Source: ZLKRG44 sp964555705
Lineage (GTDB): Bacteria; Planctomycetota; Phycisphaerae; Phycisphaerales; SM1A02
Assembly: GCA_964555705.1 (NCBI GenBank)
Contig: CAZKTN010000004.1
Coordinates: 1 to 64,000 of the forward strand
Direction: 5' to 3'
Length of the DNA: 64,000 nucleotides
The notes under the pieces were generated by a model. That model made no database searches. It saw only the letters and a list, made by a program, of their open reading frames with translations, and had not been told where the DNA came from. The position numbers were made by a program, and so were the translations under genes. Shown here piece by piece: positions 1 through 8,686 of the stretch (position 1 is its first letter; each line of letters opens with the position of its first letter).

Positions 1-53
1 TCCTTGAGTTCGCGCGCGGCGCGCGCAGCGATCTGGTTGCGGTCAAGAGCCAT
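1..53 (-). CDS. scoB: 3-oxoacid CoA-transferase subunit B, N-terminal fragment cut by the window edge
   Basis: Reading from an ATG at 53 towards the left edge gives MALDRNQIAARAARELK, which matches the conserved N terminus of subunit B of succinyl-CoA:3-ketoacid (or butyrate-acetoacetate) CoA-transferase, where an ARAARE(L) stretch precedes the glycine-rich CoA-binding segment. The enzyme moves CoA between an acyl-CoA and acetoacetate. Only 17 codons are visible, so the call rests on this motif alone. No clear Shine-Dalgarno is seen. The thiolase at 24271-25446 could act in the same acetoacetyl-CoA chemistry, but it lies 24 kb away. The rest of the gene, and any subunit A, would be to the left. 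Confidence 0.55.
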   Translation of the reverse strand, partial: MALDRNQIAARAARELK

Positions 54-114
54 GGTCAGATCGTAGTGCGCGGATGCCGCTGCAGGGTCGCACGCATCGC
101 GCCAGCGGATGACA

Positions 115-128
115 GGGAGGCGCCTCCC
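115..128. terminator. Short palindrome after the aldehyde dehydrogenase stop
   Basis: GGGAGGCGCCTCCC is a perfect 14-bp palindrome 13 bp beyond the stop of the aldehyde dehydrogenase gene. It can form a 5-bp hairpin but no U-tract follows, so it is at best a weak or Rho-assisted end signal. Confidence 0.25.
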
Positions 129-140
129 CGCACCGCAGCC

Positions 141-1754
141 TCAGTCGCCGAAGGTGATGCCCTGTGCGAGCGGGAGGTCGGTGCCCCAGTTGATGGTGCA
201 CGTCTGCCGGCGCATGTAGCTCTTCCAGGAATCGCTGCCGGACTCGCGGCCGCCGCCGGTGTCCTTCTCGCCGCCAAACGCGCCGCCGATCTCTGCGCCG
301 CTGGTGCCGATGTTGACGTTGGCGATGCCGCAGTCGCTGCCCGAGTGCGACAGGAACCGCTCCGCGCTGCGAACGCTGTCGGTGAAGATCGCGCTCGAGA
401 GTCCCTGGTCGACGCCGTTCTGCAGCGCGATCGCCTCGTCAAGGCTGCGCACCGGCATCACATAGAGGATCGGCGCGAACGTCTCCTCCTTCACGATCGA
501 CGGGACGGTGCCGTGCGGCACGCGGATGATGGTGGGCTCCACGAAGTGGCCGCCGCGCGCCTTGTGCCGGTCGATGCCAGCAGTGCCGCCGCACACCACG
601 GTGCAGCCCTCCGACTGCGCCTTCTCGATGGCCGCGCGCATGCCGTCCACGGCCTTCGCGTTGATGAGCGGCCCCATGAGGGTCTTCGCGTCGAGCGGGT
701 CGCCGATGGGCACAGACGCATACGCCTTCGCGAGCTTCGCGACGAGGTCGTCCGCGATCGACTCGTGCACCAGCAGGCGGCGCGTTGTGGTGCAGCGCTG
801 GCCAGCGGTACCCACCGCGCCGAAGAGCACGGCTCGCGTGACCAGCGTCATGTCCGCATCGGGCATCACGATGATGGCGTTGTTGCCGCCGAGCTCAAGC
901 AGGGTGCGCCCGAGCCGCGCGCCCACGACCTCCGCCACGCGGCGGCCCATTCGGCACGAGCCTGTCGCGCTCACGAGCGGGATGCGGCGGTCGGCAAGCA
1001 TCGGCTCGCCGACTTCCGCGTCGGTGCCGATCACCAGGCAGAACACATCCGCGGGATCGATCGGCGCGCCCTTGACGGTGCCCACCGGCTTGAAGATGTC
1101 CTGCTCACGCATCACCTCGCGTGCGATCTCGTTGCTGGCGATGGCGACAAGCGGCGTCAGGAGGCTCGGCTTCCACAGGTTCACGTCGCCGCACACCGCA
1201 GCGACCATCGCGTTCCATGCCCACACTGCGCAGGGGAAGTTGAAGGCGGTGATGATGCCGACGGTTCCAAGCGGATGCCACTGCTCGTACATGCGGTGGC
1301 TCGCGCGCTCGCTGTGCATCGAGAGCCCGCAGAGCTGGCGCGACATGCCAACGGAGAAGTCGGCGATGTCGATCGCCTCCTGCACCTCGCCGAGACCCTC
1401 GGCGCGGATCTTGCCCATCTCAAGCGACACGAGCTCGCCCAGCGGCTCCTTCTTCGCGCGGAACGCCTCGCCGATGCGGCGCACGATCTCGCCACGCTTG
1501 GGCGCGGGCAGCATCCTCCACTGCGCGAACACCGCGTTGCACCGCTCGATGGCCGCATCGAGCTCTGCGCGCGACGCGAGCTTCACAGTCGCGAGCGGGA
1601 TGCCTGAGGCCGGGTTGTCGGTGACCACGTGGCCAGCGGGCGCGCCGGTGCCGGGTGCCGGCGGCGCCGATACCAGAGGGTGCCGGTCAAGCCCAAGCTT
1701 CTGGATCAGGGGATGGAAGCTGGGCGCGGCACGCGATGCAGTGGCGGTGGTCAT
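141..1754 (-). CDS. Antiquitin-type aldehyde dehydrogenase (ALDH7 family)
   Basis: A 537-residue NAD(P)-dependent aldehyde dehydrogenase. The catalytic Cys sits in GTAGQRCTTTRR, the general-base Glu in LLELGGNN, and the cofactor-binding region contains FNFPCAVWAWN. The sequence KSYMRRQTCTINWG near the C terminus, with LPLAQGI close to the end, is characteristic of the ALDH7/antiquitin branch, which oxidises alpha-aminoadipate semialdehyde (L-piperidine-6-carboxylate) to alpha-aminoadipate in lysine breakdown. The substrate is inferred from family only. The protein is about 25-30 residues longer at the N terminus than many family members, but the start is supported by an AAGGAG Shine-Dalgarno 6 nt upstream. 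The next gene on this strand is the CoA-transferase fragment at the edge. Confidence 0.9.
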   Translation of the reverse strand: MTTATASRAAPSFHPLIQKLGLDRHPLVSAPPAPGTGAPAGHVVTDNPASGIPLATVKLASRAELDAAIERCNAVFAQWRMLPAPKRGEIVRRIGEAFRAKKEPLGELVSLEMGKIRAEGLGEVQEAIDIADFSVGMSRQLCGLSMHSERASHRMYEQWHPLGTVGIITAFNFPCAVWAWNAMVAAVCGDVNLWKPSLLTPLVAIASNEIAREVMREQDIFKPVGTVKGAPIDPADVFCLVIGTDAEVGEPMLADRRIPLVSATGSCRMGRRVAEVVGARLGRTLLELGGNNAIIVMPDADMTLVTRAVLFGAVGTAGQRCTTTRRLLVHESIADDLVAKLAKAYASVPIGDPLDAKTLMGPLINAKAVDGMRAAIEKAQSEGCTVVCGGTAGIDRHKARGGHFVEPTIIRVPHGTVPSIVKEETFAPILYVMPVRSLDEAIALQNGVDQGLSSAIFTDSVRSAERFLSHSGSDCGIANVNIGTSGAEIGGAFGGEKDTGGGRESGSDSWKSYMRRQTCTINWGTDLPLAQGITFGD

Positions 1755-1820
1755 CGAATCTCCTTCTCTTGGGAAGTCCAGTCGCTGTGGGATGGGGGCG
1801 CGGTCCTCAAGGGACCGCCA

Positions 1821-2666
1821 TCACTTGGGCTGTGCGGGGGCGCCGGGCTCAGCCGGCTTCGCAGGATCCGCGGGCTTCGCCGGTTCCGCCGGCTTTGCCG
1901 CCGCATCGCCCGCAGGCGCTGCGCCTGCGGCGGTGTCCTTCGCACCGGCTGCCGCATCCTTCGCGGCGGCCGGAACCGGTGCGGGCCGCGTAGCGAACCA
2001 CTCGGCCTTCTCGATCACGATCGCCTGACGCGGCACGTCGCGCATGCCCTTGCTCATGCCGGTGGGCACCTTGGCCATCGCATCGACCACATCCATCCCC
2101 TCGACGACCTCGCCGAACACCGCATAGCCCGCGCCGTCGCGAGGCATGTCGAGCATGCCGTTGTCGACGAGGTTCATGAAGAACTGGCTCGTCGCGCTGT
2201 CGGGACGGTTGCCCAGGCGCGCCATCGACAGCGTGCCGCGCTTGTTCTTGAGCCCGTTCTGCCACTCGTTCTTGATGCCCTCGCGAGTCTTCTTCTGCAC
2301 CATGTCAGTGGTGAAGCCGCCGCCCTGCACGACGAAGCCGGGAATGATGCGGTGGAAGCACGTGCCGTCGTAGAAGCCGCTCTTGGCGTACTCGGCGAAG
2401 TTGGCGGCGCTGATGGGCGCGTTGGTCTCGTCGAGCTCAATCAGGATCGGGCCCATCGAGGTCATGAAACGAACGTACGAGACCTTCTCCTTGACGGGAG
2501 TGGCGGGCACGGGAGCCGCGGCGGGGGCGGCAGCGCCAGGGGGAGGCGGCAGCGTCGGCTTCACCGGCTCGGCCTGACCCGAGCGCGCTGACGCGGAGAG
2601 CGCGCCCGCTGCAGCAAGGACCGCGGCAATGGTCGCGATGAGGGGCATTCGGGGTGAGTTGGTCAT
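1821..2666 (-). CDS. Secreted cyclophilin-type peptidyl-prolyl cis-trans isomerase
   Basis: A 281-residue protein with an N-terminal signal segment (about residues 8-27, hydrophobic and alanine-rich, ending near SASARSGQA), a proline/alanine linker, and a cyclophilin domain at about 65-225. The domain carries the conserved FHRIIPGFVVQGG and SATSQFFMNLVDN blocks, which contain the catalytic Arg and the peptide-binding Gln/Phe residues. It isomerises X-Pro bonds, probably in the periplasm. The last 55 residues are a low-complexity A/P/K repeat with KPAEPAKPADPAK, which may contact cell wall or simply be disordered. It is transcribed away from the ResB-CcsA gene; a TAGGAT hexamer on the minus strand at 2717-2722 could be its -10 box with a leader of about 45 nt. 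Confidence 0.92.
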   Translation of the reverse strand: MTNSPRMPLIATIAAVLAAAGALSASARSGQAEPVKPTLPPPPGAAAPAAAPVPATPVKEKVSYVRFMTSMGPILIELDETNAPISAANFAEYAKSGFYDGTCFHRIIPGFVVQGGGFTTDMVQKKTREGIKNEWQNGLKNKRGTLSMARLGNRPDSATSQFFMNLVDNGMLDMPRDGAGYAVFGEVVEGMDVVDAMAKVPTGMSKGMRDVPRQAIVIEKAEWFATRPAPVPAAAKDAAAGAKDTAAGAAPAGDAAAKPAEPAKPADPAKPAEPGAPAQPK

Positions 2667-2744
2667 GGGAGTAGTTCCGTGGTTCGTGGGTCGGGATCGC
2701 TGCTTTGCGAACCCCTCATCCTACGAGCGTACGCCTAGCATCGC

Positions 2745-5700
2745 ATGATGCCCGCGCCGGTGCGACTCGTTTTTGACCTGCTCAGCTCGGTTCGCTTTGG
2801 CATAGCGCTGCTGGTCATCCTGTTCGTGTACATGAGTGTGGGCAGTGCTGGGGTGATCTATCCGGAGCACCCGAACATCCTGCATCCCGACGCGTGGGCG
2901 CATGACCAGCTCCGGCAGTGGCGCCCGTTCGAGCTGACCGAGTTCGAGTGGTTCCACTGGTGGCCCTTCGACGTGATGGTCGGGCTCCTCGCGGCCAACA
3001 TCGTGGTGACGACACTCCGGCGCATCCCCCTCAAGCCCGTCAACTTTGGCGTCTGGATGATCCATGCGGGGATCATCGTGCTCATCGTCGGCAGCTTCAT
3101 CTACTTCAACTCCAAGGTTGAGGGCGACGCGCCAGTCGCGCGCCGCAAGGTGGTGCTTGCGCTCGCAGACGGCAGCGACCGCATCGAGATGCTCGCATCG
3201 CCCGGGGCGAGGGCATCGCTTGGCGCCGGCCCCAACCGCTACGAGGTGGAGGTGACGTCGATCGACCCTTCGTGGGAGATTCGCTCCGGCGATGACGACG
3301 GTGCGCGCGCGTACTCCGTGACGCTGATGGTGCAGTCGCCGACTCGGCAGTTCATGCGGCAGCTTGTGGACGGGAAGCCCGAGTACACCGAGGACCTGAT
3401 CCTCACCTCAGACCCGCAGCAGCCGATGAAGCGCGCCCGCAAGGAGCTCGGCACGCCGATCGTCGACGAGGCGATCGTGATGTCGATGGAGTACGAGACG
3501 CAAGGGTGGTTCTACCTGCGCAACGACCTCGTCAAGAGCTGGGCGATCTACGTGCGAAAGCCAGGAGAGTCCGCGTGGGTGGAGCGGCGCGTGAGCGGAC
3601 TCCCGCTCTACAACGACTACATCTCCGACCGTGCGCATGTCTTCGAGGCGCCGGGCGCGCCGCCGCTGCCCATCGACCCGATCGACGTCGCGGTGCCGGC
3701 CACCGACGCGGAGGACCCGTTCCCTGACGTCACGTTCCAGCTCACGGGCTACCTGCGGTACGCCCAGACGCGCTCGCGGCTGGTGTCGGGGGCGTCCTCG
3801 TCGCCGCTGAACCCGGTCGCCACCGTGCAGATGACCGGCCCGGACGGGCAGGATGCGTCGTTCACCCTCGCGGCCTTCGACCCCGCCACAACGAGCGACA
3901 GCGAGGGCCTGCTTCGGCTTCGGTGGGCACCCGACGAGGCGTCATTCGAGCGGATGATCGCGCCGCCGACTCTGGCAATCCGCATTCCGCAGGCGGGCAT
4001 CGACACGCGCGTGTCGCTGCGCGACGTCAAGGAGCCTGAGGCCGATGGCCAGCCCGCGTGGCGCGCGCTCGGCGGTGAGGGCACGCCGTGGGCGTGGCGC
4101 CTGATCGCAGTGCAGGAGGACCTGCCTGTTGGAGCGCGTGCAGCGAGCGTGGCGGTGGTGGAGTTCCGCACGCCGGCGGGCACGATCCGGCGCTGGGTCT
4201 TCGACGATGCTGCGCTGACGCGCGATGTGCAGGGCGATGGTGCGGATGCGATGCATGGCGGGGGACCGGTTCCGCCGGACACGTCCATTGAGGCGACGTT
4301 CGCGCCAGGATCTGGCCGTGCGCTGGTCACGCTGATTGCGGGCCCCGAACCCGATCGCCTGCGGCTCGTGTCGTCGGTGCTTCCGGGCGAACCGCGCGTG
4401 CAGCCGGTGACCGTCGGGCAGCCGCTGACGCTTCCCGCGGGCATCACGATGCGCGTGTCGAGCTTCGATGCGCGCGCCATCGTGGAGACGCGCCCCTTTG
4501 TGGTGCCCAAGTCGCAGCGCGTGCGCGATGCGCGTGAGCTGTTCGCGCAGGTGCGGCTGCAGGTGCCCGATGGGCGCAGCCAGTGGCTCGAGTACACGCC
4601 ATACCCATTCGATGACCAGCGCTTCGCGCTCCGCCGCCATCCGTACCGGCCGCTGACACTGACGCTGGGCGACGGCCGCCAGGTGGAGGTGCTCTTCTCG
4701 CGCCAGCGGCTGCCGCTGCCGGAGCCGGTGGCGCTCGAGACGTTCGAGCTCGCGACGCACATCGGCGGATACACGGGTGACGCGACCACCATCCGCGACT
4801 ACACGAGCATGCTGCGCTTCCAGGAGAGCGCGACGGGCTCGTGGACATCGCCGGTGCAGGTCAGCGTGAACGATCCAGTCGAGCGCAAGGGACTGTGGTA
4901 CTTCCAGGCACAGTGGGATCCGCCGGACGGCGCACGATTCGAGGGAGACCGCGCATCAATGGGACTCAACTACACGGTGCTTGGGGTCGGGAACCGCGAG
5001 GGCGTCTACACGCAGCTTGCCGGATGCGTGCTGGCCACGCTCGGCATGATCTACGCGTTCTACGTGAAGCCGATGATCCGCCGGCGCGCACGCGCAGCGG
5101 TCATGCGCTCGATGCCGAGCGCCGTTGCGGCTGCGGCACTTGCGTTCTGCGCCGCGCTTGTGTGGCCGGTCGATGCGACCGCGCAGGCTCCGGCGGCAGC
5201 GGACGCCGGCGCTCCGTTTGCCGCGAAGGTCGACCTATCGCCACTGGCCACTGTCGCGGTGCAGAACGACGGCCGCATCAAGAGCTTCCCGTCGTTCGCG
5301 TCTCAGATGATGTCCTTCGTGAGCGGCCCTCGGCGCATCAGCGGCCAGTCGCCGGAGTTCACGTACCTCGACATGATGCTGCGTCCCGAGGCCTACGGCG
5401 ACGCGGACGCCATCTGGGTGAAGGGCGCGCCCGTGCGAACCCCGATCGCCGAGGCGCTGCGCCGCGCGGACCCTCAGCTCGACGAGCGGATGAGGGCCTT
5501 CGAGCGCACGGGTCTCATCTCGAAGGACCTGCTCGCGAGGCCCGAGGTGCAGCCGGTGCTGCGCGCGCTTGAGTCGGACCTGCTGCGCACCGCAAAGGCG
5601 ATGGACCAGGTACGCGGCGCGCTCACCGTGATGCGCCCCGAGTACCTGCTCGACAGGCTTCGCATCGTGCCCGCATCGGCGTCGAGCCCCGACGGCAAGT

Positions 5701-6830
5701 GGCATGGGATCGCCGAAATCATGCTGCTTTCGGCGGATCCTGCGCGCGTGGCCCGGGCCGGGCTCGAGGCGCAGCCAGTCGCAGGCCTCGACGAGGCGTT
5801 GCAGCGCAAGGTCGCAGACGCCTGGAAGGGCGTCGTCGAGGGATGGACCGCAGGCAACGCCTCGATGGTGAACACCTCGGTGGCTGCCCTCGCCGATGCG
5901 CTTCACGGCGTCGACACCGCGGGCTACCCCGACCGCAACCGCCTTGAGTGGGAGTCGTGGTACTTCGCCAACCGCAACATGACGTGGGTGTGGCTGCCCT
6001 ACGCGATCGCGTCCGTGGTGCTGCTGATCGGCGTCGTCTACCGGTGGCCTCGCACCCGCGCGGTGGGCATCGCGCTCTTCGCGGGATCGCTGCTGCTGCA
6101 GACCGCGGCGGTGGGGCTCCGCTGGTGGATCGCCCAGCGCTGGCCGAACTCCAACATGTTCGAGGCCGTGACCACCGCGAGCTGGTTCGGCGCAGTGGCG
6201 GCGCTGCCCATCGAGTGGTGGCTGCGCAAGCGAGCGGCCGCCGGCCTCGTGGCTCTCGCCGCAGGCGTGTCCTGCGCGGTGGCGCTGATGGCGGCGCACT
6301 TCCTGCCGGTGCAGCTCAACCCGGCCGTCTCAAACATGATGCCGGTGCTGCACGACGTGTGGCTCTACATCCACACGAACGTGATCATCTTCAGCTACTG
6401 CCTCATCTTCATGGCCGCGGTCACCGCGATGATGTACATCGTGTGGCGCGCGCGCGGCGGCGCCCCGGCATTCGCGCGCGTGGGCGGCGGCAACTTCCAG
6501 TGGGGCGCCGAGGGCGCTGGCGGCTTCGGCGAGGTACTTGATGGCGTCACGATGCTGCTGATGCAGGCATCGTTTGTGCTGCTGTGGGCGGGCATCGCCA
6601 TGGGCGCCATCTGGGCAGACCACTCGTGGGGCCGTCCCTGGGGATGGGACCCCAAGGAGGTCTTCGCCCTGAACACCTTCGTGGTCTTCGCGATCCTTGT
6701 GCATGTTCGGCTCACGAGCAAGGACAAGGGCCTCTGGACGGCGTGGCTTGCAGTCGCGGGCGCCGCCGTCATGCTCTTCAACTGGATCGTGATCAACTTC
6801 GTGATCACCGGCCTGCACAGCTACGCATGA
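2745..6830 (+). CDS. Fused ResB-CcsA cytochrome c synthetase (system II)
   Basis: A 1361-residue polytopic protein. The N-terminal part (about 1-130) has three membrane segments and the ResB-like SSVRFGIALL start. A very large extracytoplasmic region (about 130-750) follows, then further ResB membrane segments and a second soluble stretch. The C-terminal 300 residues form the CcsA domain, with the Trp-rich haem-handling motif WGRPWGWDPKE and conserved His in LHDVWLYIHTN. Such CcsBA fusions export haem and attach it to CXXCH motifs of apocytochrome c on the outer face of the cytoplasmic membrane. TAGCAT at 2736-2741 lies 6 nt before the second ATG (2748), so that Met may be the true first residue. 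The DsbD gene at 53191-55176 could supply thiol-reducing power. Its ATGA stop overlaps the next gene. Confidence 0.93.
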   Translation: MMPAPVRLVFDLLSSVRFGIALLVILFVYMSVGSAGVIYPEHPNILHPDAWAHDQLRQWRPFELTEFEWFHWWPFDVMVGLLAANIVVTTLRRIPLKPVNFGVWMIHAGIIVLIVGSFIYFNSKVEGDAPVARRKVVLALADGSDRIEMLASPGARASLGAGPNRYEVEVTSIDPSWEIRSGDDDGARAYSVTLMVQSPTRQFMRQLVDGKPEYTEDLILTSDPQQPMKRARKELGTPIVDEAIVMSMEYETQGWFYLRNDLVKSWAIYVRKPGESAWVERRVSGLPLYNDYISDRAHVFEAPGAPPLPIDPIDVAVPATDAEDPFPDVTFQLTGYLRYAQTRSRLVSGASSSPLNPVATVQMTGPDGQDASFTLAAFDPATTSDSEGLLRLRWAPDEASFERMIAPPTLAIRIPQAGIDTRVSLRDVKEPEADGQPAWRALGGEGTPWAWRLIAVQEDLPVGARAASVAVVEFRTPAGTIRRWVFDDAALTRDVQGDGADAMHGGGPVPPDTSIEATFAPGSGRALVTLIAGPEPDRLRLVSSVLPGEPRVQPVTVGQPLTLPAGITMRVSSFDARAIVETRPFVVPKSQRVRDARELFAQVRLQVPDGRSQWLEYTPYPFDDQRFALRRHPYRPLTLTLGDGRQVEVLFSRQRLPLPEPVALETFELATHIGGYTGDATTIRDYTSMLRFQESATGSWTSPVQVSVNDPVERKGLWYFQAQWDPPDGARFEGDRASMGLNYTVLGVGNREGVYTQLAGCVLATLGMIYAFYVKPMIRRRARAAVMRSMPSAVAAAALAFCAALVWPVDATAQAPAAADAGAPFAAKVDLSPLATVAVQNDGRIKSFPSFASQMMSFVSGPRRISGQSPEFTYLDMMLRPEAYGDADAIWVKGAPVRTPIAEALRRADPQLDERMRAFERTGLISKDLLARPEVQPVLRALESDLLRTAKAMDQVRGALTVMRPEYLLDRLRIVPASASSPDGKWHGIAEIMLLSADPARVARAGLEAQPVAGLDEALQRKVADAWKGVVEGWTAGNASMVNTSVAALADALHGVDTAGYPDRNRLEWESWYFANRNMTWVWLPYAIASVVLLIGVVYRWPRTRAVGIALFAGSLLLQTAAVGLRWWIAQRWPNSNMFEAVTTASWFGAVAALPIEWWLRKRAAAGLVALAAGVSCAVALMAAHFLPVQLNPAVSNMMPVLHDVWLYIHTNVIIFSYCLIFMAAVTAMMYIVWRARGGAPAFARVGGGNFQWGAEGAGGFGEVLDGVTMLLMQASFVLLWAGIAMGAIWADHSWGRPWGWDPKEVFALNTFVVFAILVHVRLTSKDKGLWTAWLAVAGAAVMLFNWIVINFVITGLHSYA

Positions 6831-8686
6831 GCGCTGCACGGCAGGGGGTGATCCTGCTGCTGGCCTGCGTGGCTGCCTACGTGACGCTGCCGTGGGCGGG
6901 GTGGGTGTGGGATGACGACTCGTACGTCACCATGAACGCGATGCTCCGCGACCCGGGCGGTCCATGGCGCGCATGGATTCCTGGCGAGACGCCGCAGTAC
7001 TACCCGGTGCTGTTCAGCGCGTTCTGGTTCGAGTTCCGGCTCTTCGGCACCGACCCGCTCGGATGGCACATCGTCAACTGGGCCGCGCATGCCGGCGCGT
7101 CGCTGCTGCTGTGGCGCGTGCTGCTGCGCATGCGCGTGCCCGGCGCGTGGCCCGTCGCGCTGCTGTGGGCGGTGCACCCGATGTGCAGCGAGAGCGTTGC
7201 GTGGGTCACCGAGGGCAAGAACACGTTCTCGATGCTCGCGATGTGCGCATCGGCGCTCGTGTGGTTCCGCGGGCGTGATGCGGCGGAGGGCAACCATTAT
7301 GCGGGCGACCTGCCGACGCGCGGCGCGGAGCGCACCGCATGCATCAGCCTGGGCGCGTGGGCTGGCAGCATGGCGTGCTTCCTCCTCGCGATGGGGTGCA
7401 AGACGACAGCGGTCGCGCTGCCGGTGATGATCCTTGCAGGCGAGTGGTGGCGGGGATGGCGGCCAGCGAAGGACCGCCGCGTGATCGCGGCGATCGTGCC
7501 GTTCCTCGTGGTTGGCGTCCCCATGGGCCTCTTCACGGCGTGGGTGGAGTCGACCCATGTGGGCGCGTTCGGCCCGGAGTTCGCGCATGGCGCCATGGCG
7601 AGGATCGTCATCGCCGCTAGGGCACTGCTTTTCTACCCGCTTGTTGCGCTGTGGCCAGTCGACTTGAGCTTCATCTACCCGCGATGGCCCACCGCGCCGC
7701 TCGATGCGGCTGGGATGGCTGCGGTGGCGGTTGTGATCACGATCGCCGCTGCGTCATCCGCACGTGCGCGGCATGGCGCGCCGGGCCTGCTGCTCTGCAC
7801 GCTGTGCTACGGAGCTGCGATCTTTCCGGCCCTTGGCTTCATCAACGTGTGGCCGCACCGCTACAGCTTCGTGGCCGACCATTTTGCCTACGTGGCGCTT
7901 GTGCCGCTGCTGGTGCTGGCGGTCACCGCCGCGAGCGCCACCGTCGCGCGGCTCTCGCGCGATGCGCGGCTGGGGCATGCGCTGCTGGCGGCTGCCGTCG
8001 CAGGATTCGTCGCACTCACCGCGGTGCGCACGCTCGACTACCGCGACGAGGAGTCGCTGTGGCGTGCCACGATCGTCACCAACCCCTCTGGATGGATGCC
8101 GCGCGACAACCTCGCCGCGCTGCTGCTCGCGCAGGCGCGCGATGCGGCGGATGCGGGCGATGCCGAGGCCGCCGGCGCGCTCGTGCAGGAGGCGCTGGCC
8201 CACGACATCATTGCCGCAGAGGATCCCAATGCCGACTACACCGTCTACCTGAAGATGAGCGAGTCGCTGCGGCTGCTCGGGCGGATCGGTGAGGCGCTGG
8301 CCGCAGTCGACCTGGCCATTGCGCGTGCGCCCGAGCATGCCGAGGTGCACTGGCAGCGGGGACGGCTGCTCGAGCTGCAGGGCAACTTCAGCCTGGCTTC
8401 GAGCGCATACGGAGACGCGGCCCGCAAGGGCGATGCATCGATCGACATGTCATTCGACCGGATCCGCGCGCTGGCCAAGTCAGGTCTCGCCGACGATGCC
8501 GAGCGCGAGCTCGGACGGATCGAGTCCCTCACGCGAGAGTCCGCGCCTCAGCTTGCGCCGGCGGTGCAGGAGCTGCGTGCGCTCATCGCGCGCGAGAGGG
8601 AGCGCTCTTCGGTGACGCGTCCTTCGGCAGTCCCGCCGAGCCCGCCACAGGGGTCGCCGCCTTCTGCGACTTCGCCTGGCCCGTGA
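6827..8686 (+). CDS. TMTC-like polytopic membrane protein with TPR tail
   Basis: A 619-residue protein starting at the ATG of an ATGA overlap with the ResB-CcsA stop, so translation is probably coupled. The N-terminal 450 residues hold about ten hydrophobic segments. An early acidic WDDDSYV, a loop with HPMCSESVAWVTEGKNTFSM and a later YSFVADHFAYVALVP resemble the TMTC/PMT-like (GT-C fold) family, whose members transfer mannose from lipid carriers. The C-terminal part contains TPR-like helices (EALAAVDLAIARAPEHAEVH). This arrangement suggests a membrane glycosyltransferase of unknown substrate. The last 104 bp overlap the 3' end of the enolase gene on the other strand. Confidence 0.75.
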   Translation: MSAARQGVILLLACVAAYVTLPWAGWVWDDDSYVTMNAMLRDPGGPWRAWIPGETPQYYPVLFSAFWFEFRLFGTDPLGWHIVNWAAHAGASLLLWRVLLRMRVPGAWPVALLWAVHPMCSESVAWVTEGKNTFSMLAMCASALVWFRGRDAAEGNHYAGDLPTRGAERTACISLGAWAGSMACFLLAMGCKTTAVALPVMILAGEWWRGWRPAKDRRVIAAIVPFLVVGVPMGLFTAWVESTHVGAFGPEFAHGAMARIVIAARALLFYPLVALWPVDLSFIYPRWPTAPLDAAGMAAVAVVITIAAASSARARHGAPGLLLCTLCYGAAIFPALGFINVWPHRYSFVADHFAYVALVPLLVLAVTAASATVARLSRDARLGHALLAAAVAGFVALTAVRTLDYRDEESLWRATIVTNPSGWMPRDNLAALLLAQARDAADAGDAEAAGALVQEALAHDIIAAEDPNADYTVYLKMSESLRLLGRIGEALAAVDLAIARAPEHAEVHWQRGRLLELQGNFSLASSAYGDAARKGDASIDMSFDRIRALAKSGLADDAERELGRIESLTRESAPQLAPAVQELRALIARERERSSVTRPSAVPPSPPQGSPPSATSPGP

